This document shows positions 16,431 to 24,736 of a DNA stretch of 30,216 nucleotides, in pieces (the first letter of the stretch is position 1; the number at the start of each line of letters is the position of its first letter). The stretch covers positions 1-30,216 of the forward strand of contig DIWT01000022.1 of NCBI GenBank assembly GCA_002435745.1, read 5' to 3'. The position numbers were made by a program, and so were the translations under genes. The stretch is from a bacterium UBP15_UBA6099 (GTDB lineage Bacteria; UBP15; UBA6099). Below the pieces are notes generated by a model that did not search any database, had not been told where the DNA came from, and saw only the letters and a program-made list of their open reading frames with translations.

Positions 16431-16798
16431 GCCTCTTTATAACGCCGAGGGCTGTCCTGTTTCCATAGATTGTCAAAAATTTCTGATTGATCTCGCGGAA
16501 CAATAAGTTTTTTCATCTGTTTAATTAACATTGTGATGATTAATGCGTCTAAAGTTAATTATTATGAGTTAGTTGTCGCAAGATCTTTTTGGCCCGCATT
16601 TTCTATGAATTCGAGCTAAACCGAAGAAAGGGCTGGCATTCAGGAGAATCAAACAAGAACAAGGCAGCATACTGTTTCGTATGCGCCTGAGTTCGAGTCG
16701 ATAATTCAACGCTGCGTATAGCGATATTCGATTTTTCGTCTTTTTTCATAGAAATCCGGGTTGGCGATTTTCGCACAAGAAAATGAAAGGTTGCCGTA
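16431..16798. other. Intergenic region between methyltransferase and efflux operon
   Basis: The first 190 bases are AT-rich and show no clear terminator or gene. The remainder, from 16622, is copy 1 of the dispersed structured repeat. An AAAGG ribosome site for the TolC-like gene follows it. I cannot pick a convincing promoter for the efflux operon; one inside or upstream of the repeat is possible. Confidence 0.55.
16622..16772 (+). repeat. Dispersed structured intergenic repeat, copy 1
   Basis: This stretch of about 150 bp matches 24561-24715 in the same orientation. The core from GAATC (16646) to ATTCAAC (16710) aligns without gaps at an offset of 7940 bases, and about four bases of indel occur before the shared ATCCGGG (16754-16760). 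It folds as nested helices: GAAT/ATTC (16646-16649 with 16704-16707), GAAC/GTTC (16657-16660 with 16691-16694), AGGC/GCCT (16662-16665 with 16685-16688) and GCATAC/GTATGC (16667-16672 with 16679-16684) around the loop TGTTTC. It ends about 25 bases before the TolC-like start. Confidence 0.8.
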
Positions 16799-18307
16799 AT
16801 GAATAGAAAAAACATCTTAAAAGTTTCAAAAGCATTCGGAATAGCATGTTTTGTTTTGATGTTAATCGCAGCCGGGCATGCCGCAAACGCGGATGATAGC
16901 ATTGCGCGCTCCGTTTCCCTCGCCGAATGCATACTGACATCCCTCGAGAGAAACCCGGACATATCGGCCAGAAGGATCAGCGCGGACAACGCGTTGCTGA
17001 ATGTCACGATTGAAGACAGTGAATTTGACGCGGCGTTTTCATCCGGTTTCACGCTCGGCGACTCCAATAGGCCCACGGCCAGTTTTCTTGACGGAGTGAA
17101 GCGGTCGACTTTCACCGCTCAATCAGCATACGGGGCCAAGACTCGCAGGGGAGATTCCTATTCGCTGACCGCTTCTCATTCCCGGATCGACACGAGAGAG
17201 GGAGTCTCCGGAATAAATCCCGCCGATTCATCCAACTTGACTTTCAAATACTCCCGCCCTCTCGGCAGAGGCTCCGGGCGCGAGTTTAATGAATCGCGGC
17301 TGCGAGTGTCGCTTCTGAACAGCGAAATATCTGGACATCAGCTTAAATCAAAATTACTGGAAGTTATTTACGGCGTTGAGAAAGCCTACTGGGAGCTTGC
17401 GTACGCGGAGCGGAGTTTTGACACAAGAAAAGAAGCGCTGGCGCTTGCTGAAAAGACGCTGAAACGAACGCGCGACATGGCCGACGCGGGGGCTTTGCCC
17501 GCATCGCACATTGTTCTGGTCGAAGCTCAGACCGCCGCCAGAGAGTTGGAAACAATAACGGCGGAAGGCGCTTTGAAAAACGCCGCCCTCGAATTGAAAA
17601 CAATTATGAATATCTCTCCCGGAGACGAATTATGGGGAGCAAAAATCACCGCGTCGGACGCTCTGACGGCAGAGGTGTCTTTTTCGCCGTATCCGTTCGA
17701 CTCCGCTTATGAGAAAGCGCTCGCGTCCAGACCTGACGTTCTTGCTGCCGCAAAAAATGTTGACGCGCGCACAATAGAGACGTCCGCGGCGAAAAACAGC
17801 TCCAAACGAGGTTTCAGTTTCGAGTTTCAGACAAGCCTCGACGGGATGGACGACGGAGCGGCAGGGGCGGCAAGAGACATTATCGACGCGAGACATCCGT
17901 CCGCGCAGGCGGGATTTACTGTGGATTTTCCTGTCGGCATGCGTTACGCCAAAGCGCGTCTGGCTCAGAGCGAGAACAACGAAGCGGCCGCCCGGCTCGA
18001 ATATGAAAGGACGGCGCAACGCGCGGCTGTCGAGATCACAAGGGCCGAGATTGCGCTTGTCACCGCCTCCAAGAAGATAGACGCCGCCCGCGCCGCAAAA
18101 CGCTTCTCTGAAAAAAAGCTTGCCGAGGAAGAGGAAAAACATACGCTGGGCATGGCGGTGACTCAGGATGTATTGGAATATCAGAACGATCTTTTCTCGG
18201 CAAAATTGAATGAACTGCGAGCTTTGATTGATTTCAGAGAGGCTGCGGCATCGTATTTGCACACGCTCGGCTCTCTGGCGGAAAGCAGAGGCGTGGATAT
18301 CGAGTAA
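16799..18307 (+). CDS. TolC-like outer membrane efflux protein
   Basis: This 502-residue protein is the outer-membrane channel of a tripartite efflux system. A signal peptide covers about residues 1-32 (hydrophobic core FGIACFVLMLIAAGHA, cleavage near ANA). Two outer-membrane-efflux (OEP) repeats follow, each rich in long amphipathic helices. The first includes SLAECILTSLERNPDI and VEKAYWELAYAERSFDTRKE. The second includes SRPDVLAAAKNVDA and the coiled stretch around ARAAKRFSEKKLAEEEEKHT, followed by LGMAVTQDVLEYQNDLFSAK. The length agrees with the usual 420-520. AAAGG lies eight bases before the ATG. The gene is 44 bases upstream of the adaptor gene on the same strand, so the three genes form one operon. 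The substrate is unknown. Confidence 0.92.
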   Translation: MNRKNILKVSKAFGIACFVLMLIAAGHAANADDSIARSVSLAECILTSLERNPDISARRISADNALLNVTIEDSEFDAAFSSGFTLGDSNRPTASFLDGVKRSTFTAQSAYGAKTRRGDSYSLTASHSRIDTREGVSGINPADSSNLTFKYSRPLGRGSGREFNESRLRVSLLNSEISGHQLKSKLLEVIYGVEKAYWELAYAERSFDTRKEALALAEKTLKRTRDMADAGALPASHIVLVEAQTAARELETITAEGALKNAALELKTIMNISPGDELWGAKITASDALTAEVSFSPYPFDSAYEKALASRPDVLAAAKNVDARTIETSAAKNSSKRGFSFEFQTSLDGMDDGAAGAARDIIDARHPSAQAGFTVDFPVGMRYAKARLAQSENNEAAARLEYERTAQRAAVEITRAEIALVTASKKIDAARAAKRFSEKKLAEEEEKHTLGMAVTQDVLEYQNDLFSAKLNELRALIDFREAAASYLHTLGSLAESRGVDIE

Positions 18308-18351
18308 TCCGGCGATGCGCGCCGAACCATAGAAAAGCAGAGGACAATAAA

Positions 18352-19512
18352 ATGAGAATGACGATGAAAACCAAGATTGCGGCGATGCTGGTTGCGGCGG
18401 GAACGATGTGCGCGACGGGGTGTTCCAAGAAAAGCGCGCCGGCTAACGAGTCTGCGGGAGCGCCATCCGCCGCGGCGGCTCAAAACAGGCCCGGAGGGCC
18501 CGGCAGCGCGGGGCAACTGAAAACCGCGACCGTCGAGATCCGACAGATAAGCCTCAAAAGAGAATACATCGGCGAAGTCGCTCCGGCGTATTCAGTGGAA
18601 GCGCGCGGAACGGCGTCGGGATGGCTGGCAAATTTGAAAGTCGACATTGGCAGCAGAGTCGCCGCCGGACAGGAGCTTTGTAGAATAGACAATGAGGAGC
18701 TTAAGGCGCAAGCGGAACAGGCGCGAGCCGGAATAGCGGCGGCGGAGTTCGCTCTAGCCAGAGCCGAAGCCGCGCTTGAACAAGTCGGCAACGAGGCGGC
18801 GCGGGCGGAATCTCTCTACGCTAAAGGATACATTTCGCAGCGCGAGCTTGAAAGCGCGCAGTCTATGCGCAAACAGCACAAGGCGTCTGTGGACGCGGCG
18901 CGCGCTCAATTGGATCAAGCGACGGCGCAGTTGAAAACAGCTCAGTCGCGTCTGAACGACACCGCGATTCGCGCTCCGTTCTCAGGGGTTGTCGCTGAAA
19001 GATATCTGGACAATGGAGCTTATGTGTCGCCTTCCAGCGCGATTCTTCGGCTTATAGACGATTCAGAGGCGAAAGTCGTGATTAACGCGGTCGAAGAGGA
19101 TGTGCCGTGGATTAAGATAGGCGCGAATGCGGAAGTCACAGTGGACGCATGGCCGGGCCGCTCCTTCTCCGCTAAAGTGAAAAGGGTTTCTCCGTCTATA
19201 GACAGAAACAGCAGAACGGGCGCGGTTGAAATTATTCTGCCAAATAAATCCGGCGACTTGAGAACGGGGATGACGGCAAGAGTCAGGCTGACGGTGGCTC
19301 ATAAGGAACAAGCTCTCACGCTTCCTGCGGGCGCTCTGAAATCGGACGCCGGCGCGACTTATGTAATGTTGAAAACCGCTGGGGAACCAGAAAGACGCGA
19401 AGTTCAGACGGGGATAAAAACCTCGGAATCGGTTGAAATCCTGTCCGGGCTGACTGAGGGAGATGTGGTTGTGGTGGCGGGCACCTCCGCCGGAGGGAGA
19501 GGGAATAGATGA
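18352..19512 (+). CDS. RND efflux periplasmic adaptor (membrane fusion) lipoprotein
   Basis: This 386-residue protein bridges the inner-membrane permease and the TolC-like channel. The N-terminus MRMTMKTKIAAML... leads to ATGC (Cys24), a plausible lipobox, so it is probably a lipid-anchored periplasmic protein. A low-complexity linker follows. The half lipoyl motif (GWLANLKVDIGSRVAAGQEL), a helical hairpin of about 80 residues rich in Ala/Glu/Arg, and the second half (RAPFSGVVAERYLDNGAYV) come next. The beta-barrel segment has RVSPSIDRNSRTGAVEI and RTGMTARVRL. The C-terminal membrane-proximal domain ends in LTEGDVVVVAGTS. These are standard HlyD/AcrA-like features. AGAGGA lies seven bases before the ATG. 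The stop overlaps the permease start (ATGA), implying translational coupling. Confidence 0.93.
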   Translation: MRMTMKTKIAAMLVAAGTMCATGCSKKSAPANESAGAPSAAAAQNRPGGPGSAGQLKTATVEIRQISLKREYIGEVAPAYSVEARGTASGWLANLKVDIGSRVAAGQELCRIDNEELKAQAEQARAGIAAAEFALARAEAALEQVGNEAARAESLYAKGYISQRELESAQSMRKQHKASVDAARAQLDQATAQLKTAQSRLNDTAIRAPFSGVVAERYLDNGAYVSPSSAILRLIDDSEAKVVINAVEEDVPWIKIGANAEVTVDAWPGRSFSAKVKRVSPSIDRNSRTGAVEIILPNKSGDLRTGMTARVRLTVAHKEQALTLPAGALKSDAGATYVMLKTAGEPERREVQTGIKTSESVEILSGLTEGDVVVVAGTSAGGRGNR

Positions 19513-22500
19513 GCATATACGAAAAATGCGTCCGCCGCCCAGTCGCCACCCTGATGTGCATAATGGCTGTGATGGCGCTGGGAATGGTCAGCCTTCCCCG
19601 GCTGCCGATAGACTTTCTGCCCAACATCGAACGAAACATGATATCGGTGAACACGAGTTACAGCGGAGCCGGCCCGCAGGAAATTGAACGTCTCATAACC
19701 GAGCCGATGGAACGGGCAATGTCCACCATCAATAATGTCACTAAGGTGTCGTCGACATCGAAAGAAGGCTCTTCGAGCGTGAGGATAGAGTTCGCTTGGG
19801 GAACGAACATGGACGCGGCGATGAACGACGTCAGAGACAAGGTCGGACAGGCGAAAAGACTATTGCCCGATGACGCGGACGAGCCGACGGTGTTCAAGTT
19901 CGACACATCAATGATTCCAGTAATGACGCTCACGGTGACCGGCGACATGTCTGCGGTCGACCTCAAAGAGTACGTGGAAAACGAGCTGAGATACCGGTTC
20001 GAGCAGATACCCGGCGTTGCCGCGGTCGATGTGTCCGGAGGGGAGACTAGGGAGATTAAGGTAGACGTCAACGCTGCAAGACTGGCTTCTCTCGGATTGC
20101 CTATTGACACTGTGGTCGCCGCGATAAAAAGAGAGAACCGGGATGTTCCCGGCGGATATGTGGAGGAAGGCGACAGCGAGTTTCTTGTGCGGGGCAAAGG
20201 CGAGTTCTTGGATGTCCACGACATCGGCAATGTGATTGTGTCTAACAAAGGAGCGGCTCCGGTCTATGTAAGAGATGTCGCGAACGTTTATGAAAGCGTG
20301 GTGGAAAAGCGCTCGGACACCCGGCTAATGGGACGCCAAGGCGTGATAATGACCATCAGAAAACAGTCGGGCGAGAACACAGTGAAGGTGGCTGACAATG
20401 TGCGCGCAAGGATAGAGCGAGTCAAACCGATGCTGCCGAAGGGAGCGGACATCCGGGTGATGTTCGACACATCTCAGACAGTGAAGGATTCGATTTCCCA
20501 GTTGAGGGTTTCAGGCCTTGTCGGCGGCGTGATCGCGCTGTTCATCCTTCTGTTTTTTTTGAGAAACGTTCGTTCAACTCTGATAATTTTCACCGCCATC
20601 CCCTTCTCTCTTATAAGCGCGTTCATTTTGCTGTATTTCAGCGGTATGACCATCAACATAATGTCGCTCGGCGGGCTTGCTTTGGGCGTAGGCATGATGG
20701 TGGACAACTCAGTAGTCGTCCTTGAAAACATTTACAGGCATAGAGCCGAAGGAATGGGAAGGTTCGAAGCGGCTATAAAAGGTTCCGCCGAAGTGGCGGC
20801 GGCGGTGTCGGCGTCAACGTTCACGACTGTGTGCGTGTTCGCCCCTCTTGTTTTCGTAGGCGGGATGAGCGGAATCTTTTTCAAGGAATTGGGCGTGACT
20901 GTCGTTGTTTCGCTTCTTGCGTCGCTTGTGGTTTCTCTCACTCTTGTGCCTATGCTTGCCTCCAGATTCCTGAAAGTCAGGTTGGAAAGCTCGCAGACAA
21001 GCGCCGCTGACAAGGGGATTTACGGATTATATGGAAAAGCGCTGAAGGGAGTTTTTAAATATCGGATTGCCGTGATATTAATAATCGTCGCCGTCTTCGC
21101 AGGCGGAGCGTTCATTCTGAAAAGCCGGATCGGAAGCGAATACATCCCCCAAGTTGATGAAGGGCAGATAAGCGCCAGTTTCGAACTGCCTGTCGGCACA
21201 AAGCTTGAGGTCTCTTCTCGAGAAATGGCTAAGCTGGAAAAAATCATTGCTGAAACTCCCGAACTGGCGAACATGTACGCTCAGGTGGGGTCCGGCGGAG
21301 GCGGAATGCCGGGAGCTCCCGGAGGCTCAGGCTCAAACTCCGGCTCGTTTCGAATTATGCTTGTTCCAAAAAATGAAAGACAGCGAACAACGACAGAGAT
21401 AGCTAATGACCTGAGGGAAAAGCTGATGGCTGTGGCTTCGGGCAGAGTTTGGGTGCAGGAGTCCGGATCGATAATGCAGCGCATAATGGGCGGCGGGCAG
21501 GAAAGCAGGCTCGAGTTGAACATACGAGGACATGATCTTGACGCCGGGGACAGGCTAGCGCAAATGGTGGCAAAGATAATTGACGAGACTTCCGGCGCGG
21601 CAAATTCAAGAGTGTCCCGAACCCCCGGCAGCCCGGAGATGAACATTGTCGTGGACAGAGAAAAAGCGGGCGCGCTGGGCCTAAGCCCCGCTGTCGTGGG
21701 CGATACTGTTAGAACATGCTTAGACGGCTCGGTTGCGACTCAACTGAGACGCGAAGGAGACGAAATCGACGTAAGAGTCCGACTTCGCCCGGAAGACAGG
21801 CGAGGCGTTGAAGACATCGGCAATATCCTCGTCACAGCCCCCGGCATAAACGCCCCCGTTCCCCTCAGAGGCATAGTCAGTCAAAGCATGGATTCCGGCC
21901 CGGCTCAGATTCAACGAGTGGATCAGGAAAGATACACCTCGGTTTCAGGCTCGTACACAGGCGACGTTCCTATGGGTTCCGTTAACAATGAGATTATGGC
22001 CAAAATCAGGAAACTGGATATTCCTTCAGGATTCTCAATCGATTTTGTCGGCGAGGAAACGGAACGAAGGGAAGCTTTCAAAAGCATGATGCTCGCTTTC
22101 ATTTTGGCGATTGCTCTGGTCTATATGGTGATGGCGACTCAATTCGAATCCTTGTTGCATCCTCTTCTGATTATGTTCACAGTGCCTCTGGGCGCTCTCG
22201 GCGTAATGCTTGCATTGTTCATAACAGGAACAAATCTCAGCCTGATGGCGTACCTCGGAATAATAATGCTGGCGGGAATCATTGTGAACAACGCTATTGT
22301 CTACATCGATTTCATTAATAGACTGAGGCGCGAAGGCATGACGCTGGACGAGGCTATTGTTCAAACAGGCAAACTGAGACTCCGGCCTATCCTGATGACT
22401 ACTCTTACCACTGCTCTCGCTCTGATACCGATGTCTCTGGGATTGGGCGCCGGCTCAGAGATGCAAGCGCCTCTGGGCAGAGTGGTTATCGGCGGACTTC

Positions 22501-22601
22501 TCGTGGGCTCGATTCTTACTCTTTTCTTTATCCCCGCGCTTTATTCTCTTGTGGAGAACTTCTTTGTCAAAGCGAAAGCCCGAAGAAAAGCGGCTGAATG
22601 A
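19509..22601 (+). CDS. RND family multidrug efflux permease (AcrB-like)
   Basis: This 1030-residue protein is a proton-driven inner-membrane pump of the hydrophobe/amphiphile efflux class. It has a first transmembrane helix at about 12-30, a porter domain, helices 2-6 at about 330-470, a second porter domain, and helices 8-12 in the last 180 residues. Family motifs include GVGMMVDNSVVVLENIYRH in helix 4 and GIIMLAGIIVNNAIVYIDFI in helix 10. In AcrB the proton relay uses D407, D408 and K940. Here the apparent counterparts are D399, N400 and N927, so only one of the three is retained; this D-N/N pattern occurs in some RND subgroups. A glycine-rich loop (GSGGGGMPGAPGGSGSNSG, about 596-614) lies in the second porter region. 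The ATG overlaps the adaptor stop. The substrate is unknown; drugs, lipids or solvents are all possible. Confidence 0.94.
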   Translation: MSIYEKCVRRPVATLMCIMAVMALGMVSLPRLPIDFLPNIERNMISVNTSYSGAGPQEIERLITEPMERAMSTINNVTKVSSTSKEGSSSVRIEFAWGTNMDAAMNDVRDKVGQAKRLLPDDADEPTVFKFDTSMIPVMTLTVTGDMSAVDLKEYVENELRYRFEQIPGVAAVDVSGGETREIKVDVNAARLASLGLPIDTVVAAIKRENRDVPGGYVEEGDSEFLVRGKGEFLDVHDIGNVIVSNKGAAPVYVRDVANVYESVVEKRSDTRLMGRQGVIMTIRKQSGENTVKVADNVRARIERVKPMLPKGADIRVMFDTSQTVKDSISQLRVSGLVGGVIALFILLFFLRNVRSTLIIFTAIPFSLISAFILLYFSGMTINIMSLGGLALGVGMMVDNSVVVLENIYRHRAEGMGRFEAAIKGSAEVAAAVSASTFTTVCVFAPLVFVGGMSGIFFKELGVTVVVSLLASLVVSLTLVPMLASRFLKVRLESSQTSAADKGIYGLYGKALKGVFKYRIAVILIIVAVFAGGAFILKSRIGSEYIPQVDEGQISASFELPVGTKLEVSSREMAKLEKIIAETPELANMYAQVGSGGGGMPGAPGGSGSNSGSFRIMLVPKNERQRTTTEIANDLREKLMAVASGRVWVQESGSIMQRIMGGGQESRLELNIRGHDLDAGDRLAQMVAKIIDETSGAANSRVSRTPGSPEMNIVVDREKAGALGLSPAVVGDTVRTCLDGSVATQLRREGDEIDVRVRLRPEDRRGVEDIGNILVTAPGINAPVPLRGIVSQSMDSGPAQIQRVDQERYTSVSGSYTGDVPMGSVNNEIMAKIRKLDIPSGFSIDFVGEETERREAFKSMMLAFILAIALVYMVMATQFESLLHPLLIMFTVPLGALGVMLALFITGTNLSLMAYLGIIMLAGIIVNNAIVYIDFINRLRREGMTLDEAIVQTGKLRLRPILMTTLTTALALIPMSLGLGAGSEMQAPLGRVVIGGLLVGSILTLFFIPALYSLVENFFVKAKARRKAAE

Positions 22602-22659
22602 GCGATAAACGCAGACATACGAAATAAGCAGAGAAAAAATTCAAACAGCGCATTCGGCT

Positions 22660-22689
22660 TTGACACGCGCTCGCTGATTGGAATATTAT
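22660..22689 (+). promoter_or_regulatory. Sigma-70-type promoter of the beta-propeller gene
   Basis: Consensus -35 TTGACA (22660-22665), an 18-base spacer and -10 TATTAT (22684-22689) precede the gene. The expected start near 22696 gives a leader of about 39 bases with the AGGAAGG ribosome site. It separates this pair of genes from the efflux operon. Confidence 0.65.
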
Positions 22690-22734
22690 ATTGCCACGAT
22701 GCGAGGTTTACTTGCGCATAGGAAGGACTCAGCA

Positions 22735-23961
22735 ATGTTTGGAAAAAAAGGCTCTTGTTGTTGTCTTGCTTCTCTTTTCAGATTGATTTTCAGCTTGGCC
22801 TTCATGTCTTTATTGGCGCTTGCGGCCTGCGCAGCTTATCTTCAAATAGCAAAAGCTCCGGTCGAGTTCGATGAATCCGCCGCAGCGCGCGTTTCTTTTT
22901 CCCCTTTGGAGAAAGTGGTTCCGTCAGATAAGCTTCCTTCAAACTTGGCTCTTTCCAAATCAAACAACAATCTCGATATCACAAAATTCAATGACAGATA
23001 CTATTTCGCTTTCCGCTCCGCCCCCACCCACTTCGCGTCGCCAAAAACCACTATCTATCTATTAAGCTCTTCCGACCTCTCATCTTGGCAGTATGAAACA
23101 GAGTTTATGATGGGAAGCGACTTGAGGGAGCCGAGGTTCTTGGCTTTCAAGGACAAGTTGTTTTTCTACTTCTTTCAAGGCGGAGGGAACCCTTTGTCAT
23201 TCGCTCCTCAGAGCATGTATGTCTCTGAGCTCTCGGCGGAAGGCGAATGGTCTCAGCCGAAGCCGTTTTACGAACCGGGATATGTCGTGTGGCGCGTTAA
23301 AGAACGAGGCGGCAAGGCTTATATGAGCGTTTATTACGGAGTCGGCCTTTATTCAGACGAGCATCGGGAAGGCTCTTTGCAATTGCTTGTGTCAGACGAC
23401 GGCTTGAATTATGCGCCGGTTGACGGCAAGAAAGTGACCGCCGAGGCTAGCGCCGAAGAAGGCGAGTTCGAGTTCGACGAGGATGGAACTTTGTACGCCA
23501 CGGTTCGCATGGAAATGAAAGGAGGTCAGGTTTGCTCCGCCCCAAGCGACAACCTGACCGCGTGGAACTGCAAATTCACTCCTTTTAAGTATGATTCCTC
23601 TCTTATGTTCAGACATGGAAAGGATTTTTATGTGGTGGCAAGAAGAAATGTCGACGGCAAATACAACCGGGAATCAACCATCGTGCCGGAGTCCCTTCGC
23701 TCCAAGTATTACCTTGTCAGATATTCCCTGTCCCGCAAACGCACCGCGCTGTACCGACTTGACAAGGAAAAACTTGAACTCGTCCCGGTGTTGGACTTTC
23801 CGTCCCGAGGCGACACGGCATTCGCGGGCATAGTGAAAATCGACGACAATAAATATTATCTTCTGAACTACAGTTCCGACATCGACGGTTTCGACTGGAG
23901 TTGGATATGGGGCCAGATAGTCGGGAGCAATATCTACGGAACCATATTGGAATTCAAATAG
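22735..23961 (+). CDS. Membrane-anchored beta-propeller protein, sialidase/glycosidase-like fold, function unknown
   Basis: The protein has 408 residues. A Cys cluster (GSCCCLASLF) precedes a single hydrophobic segment at about 11-36, so the rest is probably periplasmic or extracellular. The body has repeating beta-strand motifs typical of five-bladed propellers: KFNDRYYFAFRSAP (84-97), TIYLLSSSDLSSWQYE (106-121), DLREPRFLAFKDKLFFYFF (129-147), LLVSDDGLNYAP, FRHGKDFYVVARR and IVKIDDNKYYLLNYSSD. The 'REPRF' and 'SSDLSSW' elements recall the sialidase and GH43-like propeller superfamily. I cannot identify catalytic acids with certainty and do not assign an activity. The ATG at 22735 has AGGAAGG eight bases before it; an in-frame ATG at 22678 lies inside the promoter. 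A GNAT gene follows after 38 bases. Confidence 0.7.
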   Translation: MFGKKGSCCCLASLFRLIFSLAFMSLLALAACAAYLQIAKAPVEFDESAAARVSFSPLEKVVPSDKLPSNLALSKSNNNLDITKFNDRYYFAFRSAPTHFASPKTTIYLLSSSDLSSWQYETEFMMGSDLREPRFLAFKDKLFFYFFQGGGNPLSFAPQSMYVSELSAEGEWSQPKPFYEPGYVVWRVKERGGKAYMSVYYGVGLYSDEHREGSLQLLVSDDGLNYAPVDGKKVTAEASAEEGEFEFDEDGTLYATVRMEMKGGQVCSAPSDNLTAWNCKFTPFKYDSSLMFRHGKDFYVVARRNVDGKYNRESTIVPESLRSKYYLVRYSLSRKRTALYRLDKEKLELVPVLDFPSRGDTAFAGIVKIDDNKYYLLNYSSDIDGFDWSWIWGQIVGSNIYGTILEFK

Positions 23962-23999
23962 ATTGAGGAAAGATATCGGCTTTTCCGGATCGGGTTGAA

Positions 24000-24530
24000 A
24001 TGAAAATCAGATTGCGCGACGCTTCTGAAAGCGATCTCAAAGCGCTTGTCGAAATGCGAGTAGCGTTGCAGAAGCACCTTGAGGTCCGGGATCCGGAGAT
24101 ATGGAAATTCTCGCAACGCGGCTTTGAGATAGCTCCTCTGGAAGTGAAAGCAAGACTTCGCAGCAAGTCCTCTTACGTGGGGGTCGCTGAAGACGAAAAC
24201 GGCCGCATCATCGGAATGATAATGGCGGAAGCAGCGCGAGACGAGTACCGCGATCCCGAGCGCTTTGGACACATACACTGGGTTTATGTCGATGAAAACA
24301 GCCGATGCCGGGGGCTGGGGCGCTCGCTGGTCAAAACGGCTCTCAACTTTTTCTCGCGTCATGGGGTCGAGCAAATCACTATCGGTTACGTGGTCAATAA
24401 CCCGGAGGCGCACTCTTTCTGGAACAAACTGGGTTTCGTGGCGCGAGTCACTCATTCCAGCGCGACTTTGAATTCTATTGCCATGAGACTTTCGGATGCG
24501 TCGAAAAACGGCTGCGGAAAAGACGCATAA
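24000..24530 (+). CDS. GNAT family N-acetyltransferase
   Basis: The 176-residue protein has the GNAT fold. The acetyl-CoA pyrophosphate-binding motif R-x-x-G-x-G appears as RCRGLG (102-107), preceded by the strand HIHWVYVDEN (91-100). The C-terminal motif VVNNPEAHSFWNKLGFV matches the usual 'N-x-x-A-x-x-F-Y/W-x-x-x-G-F' pattern. It transfers an acetyl group to an unknown amine; targets could be an antibiotic, a protein or a sugar amine. It begins 38 bases after the propeller gene and shares its strand, so the two are probably cotranscribed. No strong ribosome site is visible before the ATG. Confidence 0.88.
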   Translation: MKIRLRDASESDLKALVEMRVALQKHLEVRDPEIWKFSQRGFEIAPLEVKARLRSKSSYVGVAEDENGRIIGMIMAEAARDEYRDPERFGHIHWVYVDENSRCRGLGRSLVKTALNFFSRHGVEQITIGYVVNNPEAHSFWNKLGFVARVTHSSATLNSIAMRLSDASKNGCGKDA

Positions 24531-24555
24531 CCCGCATTTTTCACCGATGCGGGTT
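24529..24555 (+). terminator. Stem-loop after the acetyltransferase gene, possible transcription end
   Basis: AACCCGCAT (24529-24537) pairs perfectly with ATGCGGGTT (24547-24555) around a nine-base loop, overlapping the stop codon of the acetyltransferase. No T-tract follows, so it is a weak terminator at best and may instead stabilise the 3' end of the transcript. Confidence 0.4.
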
Positions 24556-24560
24556 GAAAT

Positions 24561-24715
24561 CGAAGAAAAGGATGAGATACGAGGCGAATCGAGCGAGAAC
24601 GAGGGAGCATACTGTTTCTTATGTGACCGAGTTCGAGTCGATGATTCAACGACGTAGATCGCCCTTTATTCGATTTCTCGGATTTTTCTCATGAAAAATC
24701 CGGGATAAAGATTTG
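24561..24715 (+). repeat. Dispersed structured intergenic repeat, copy 2
   Basis: This is the counterpart of 16622-16772. Shared blocks include CGAAGAAA, GAATC, GAGAAC/AAGAAC, AGCATACTGTTTC, GAGTTCGAGTCGAT, ATTCAACG and ATCCGGG. Helices again form: GAATC/GATTC (24586-24590 with 24643-24647), GAAC/GTTC and the G-CATA/TATG-T core around the same loop. A separate perfect ten-pair hairpin lies at 24679-24702 (CGGATTTTTC, TCAT, GAAAAATCCG). The element fills the gap between the acetyltransferase and the esterase and ends about 21 bases before the esterase ATG. Confidence 0.8.
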
Positions 24716-24736
24716 ATTTTGCGGGAGCCTTGATTG

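Noticed and set aside
16622..16772. Protein-coding reading of the dispersed repeat
   Set aside because: Frames through both copies have stops or differ by frame-changing indels, while base-paired helices are conserved. This fits structured nucleic acid better than coding sequence.
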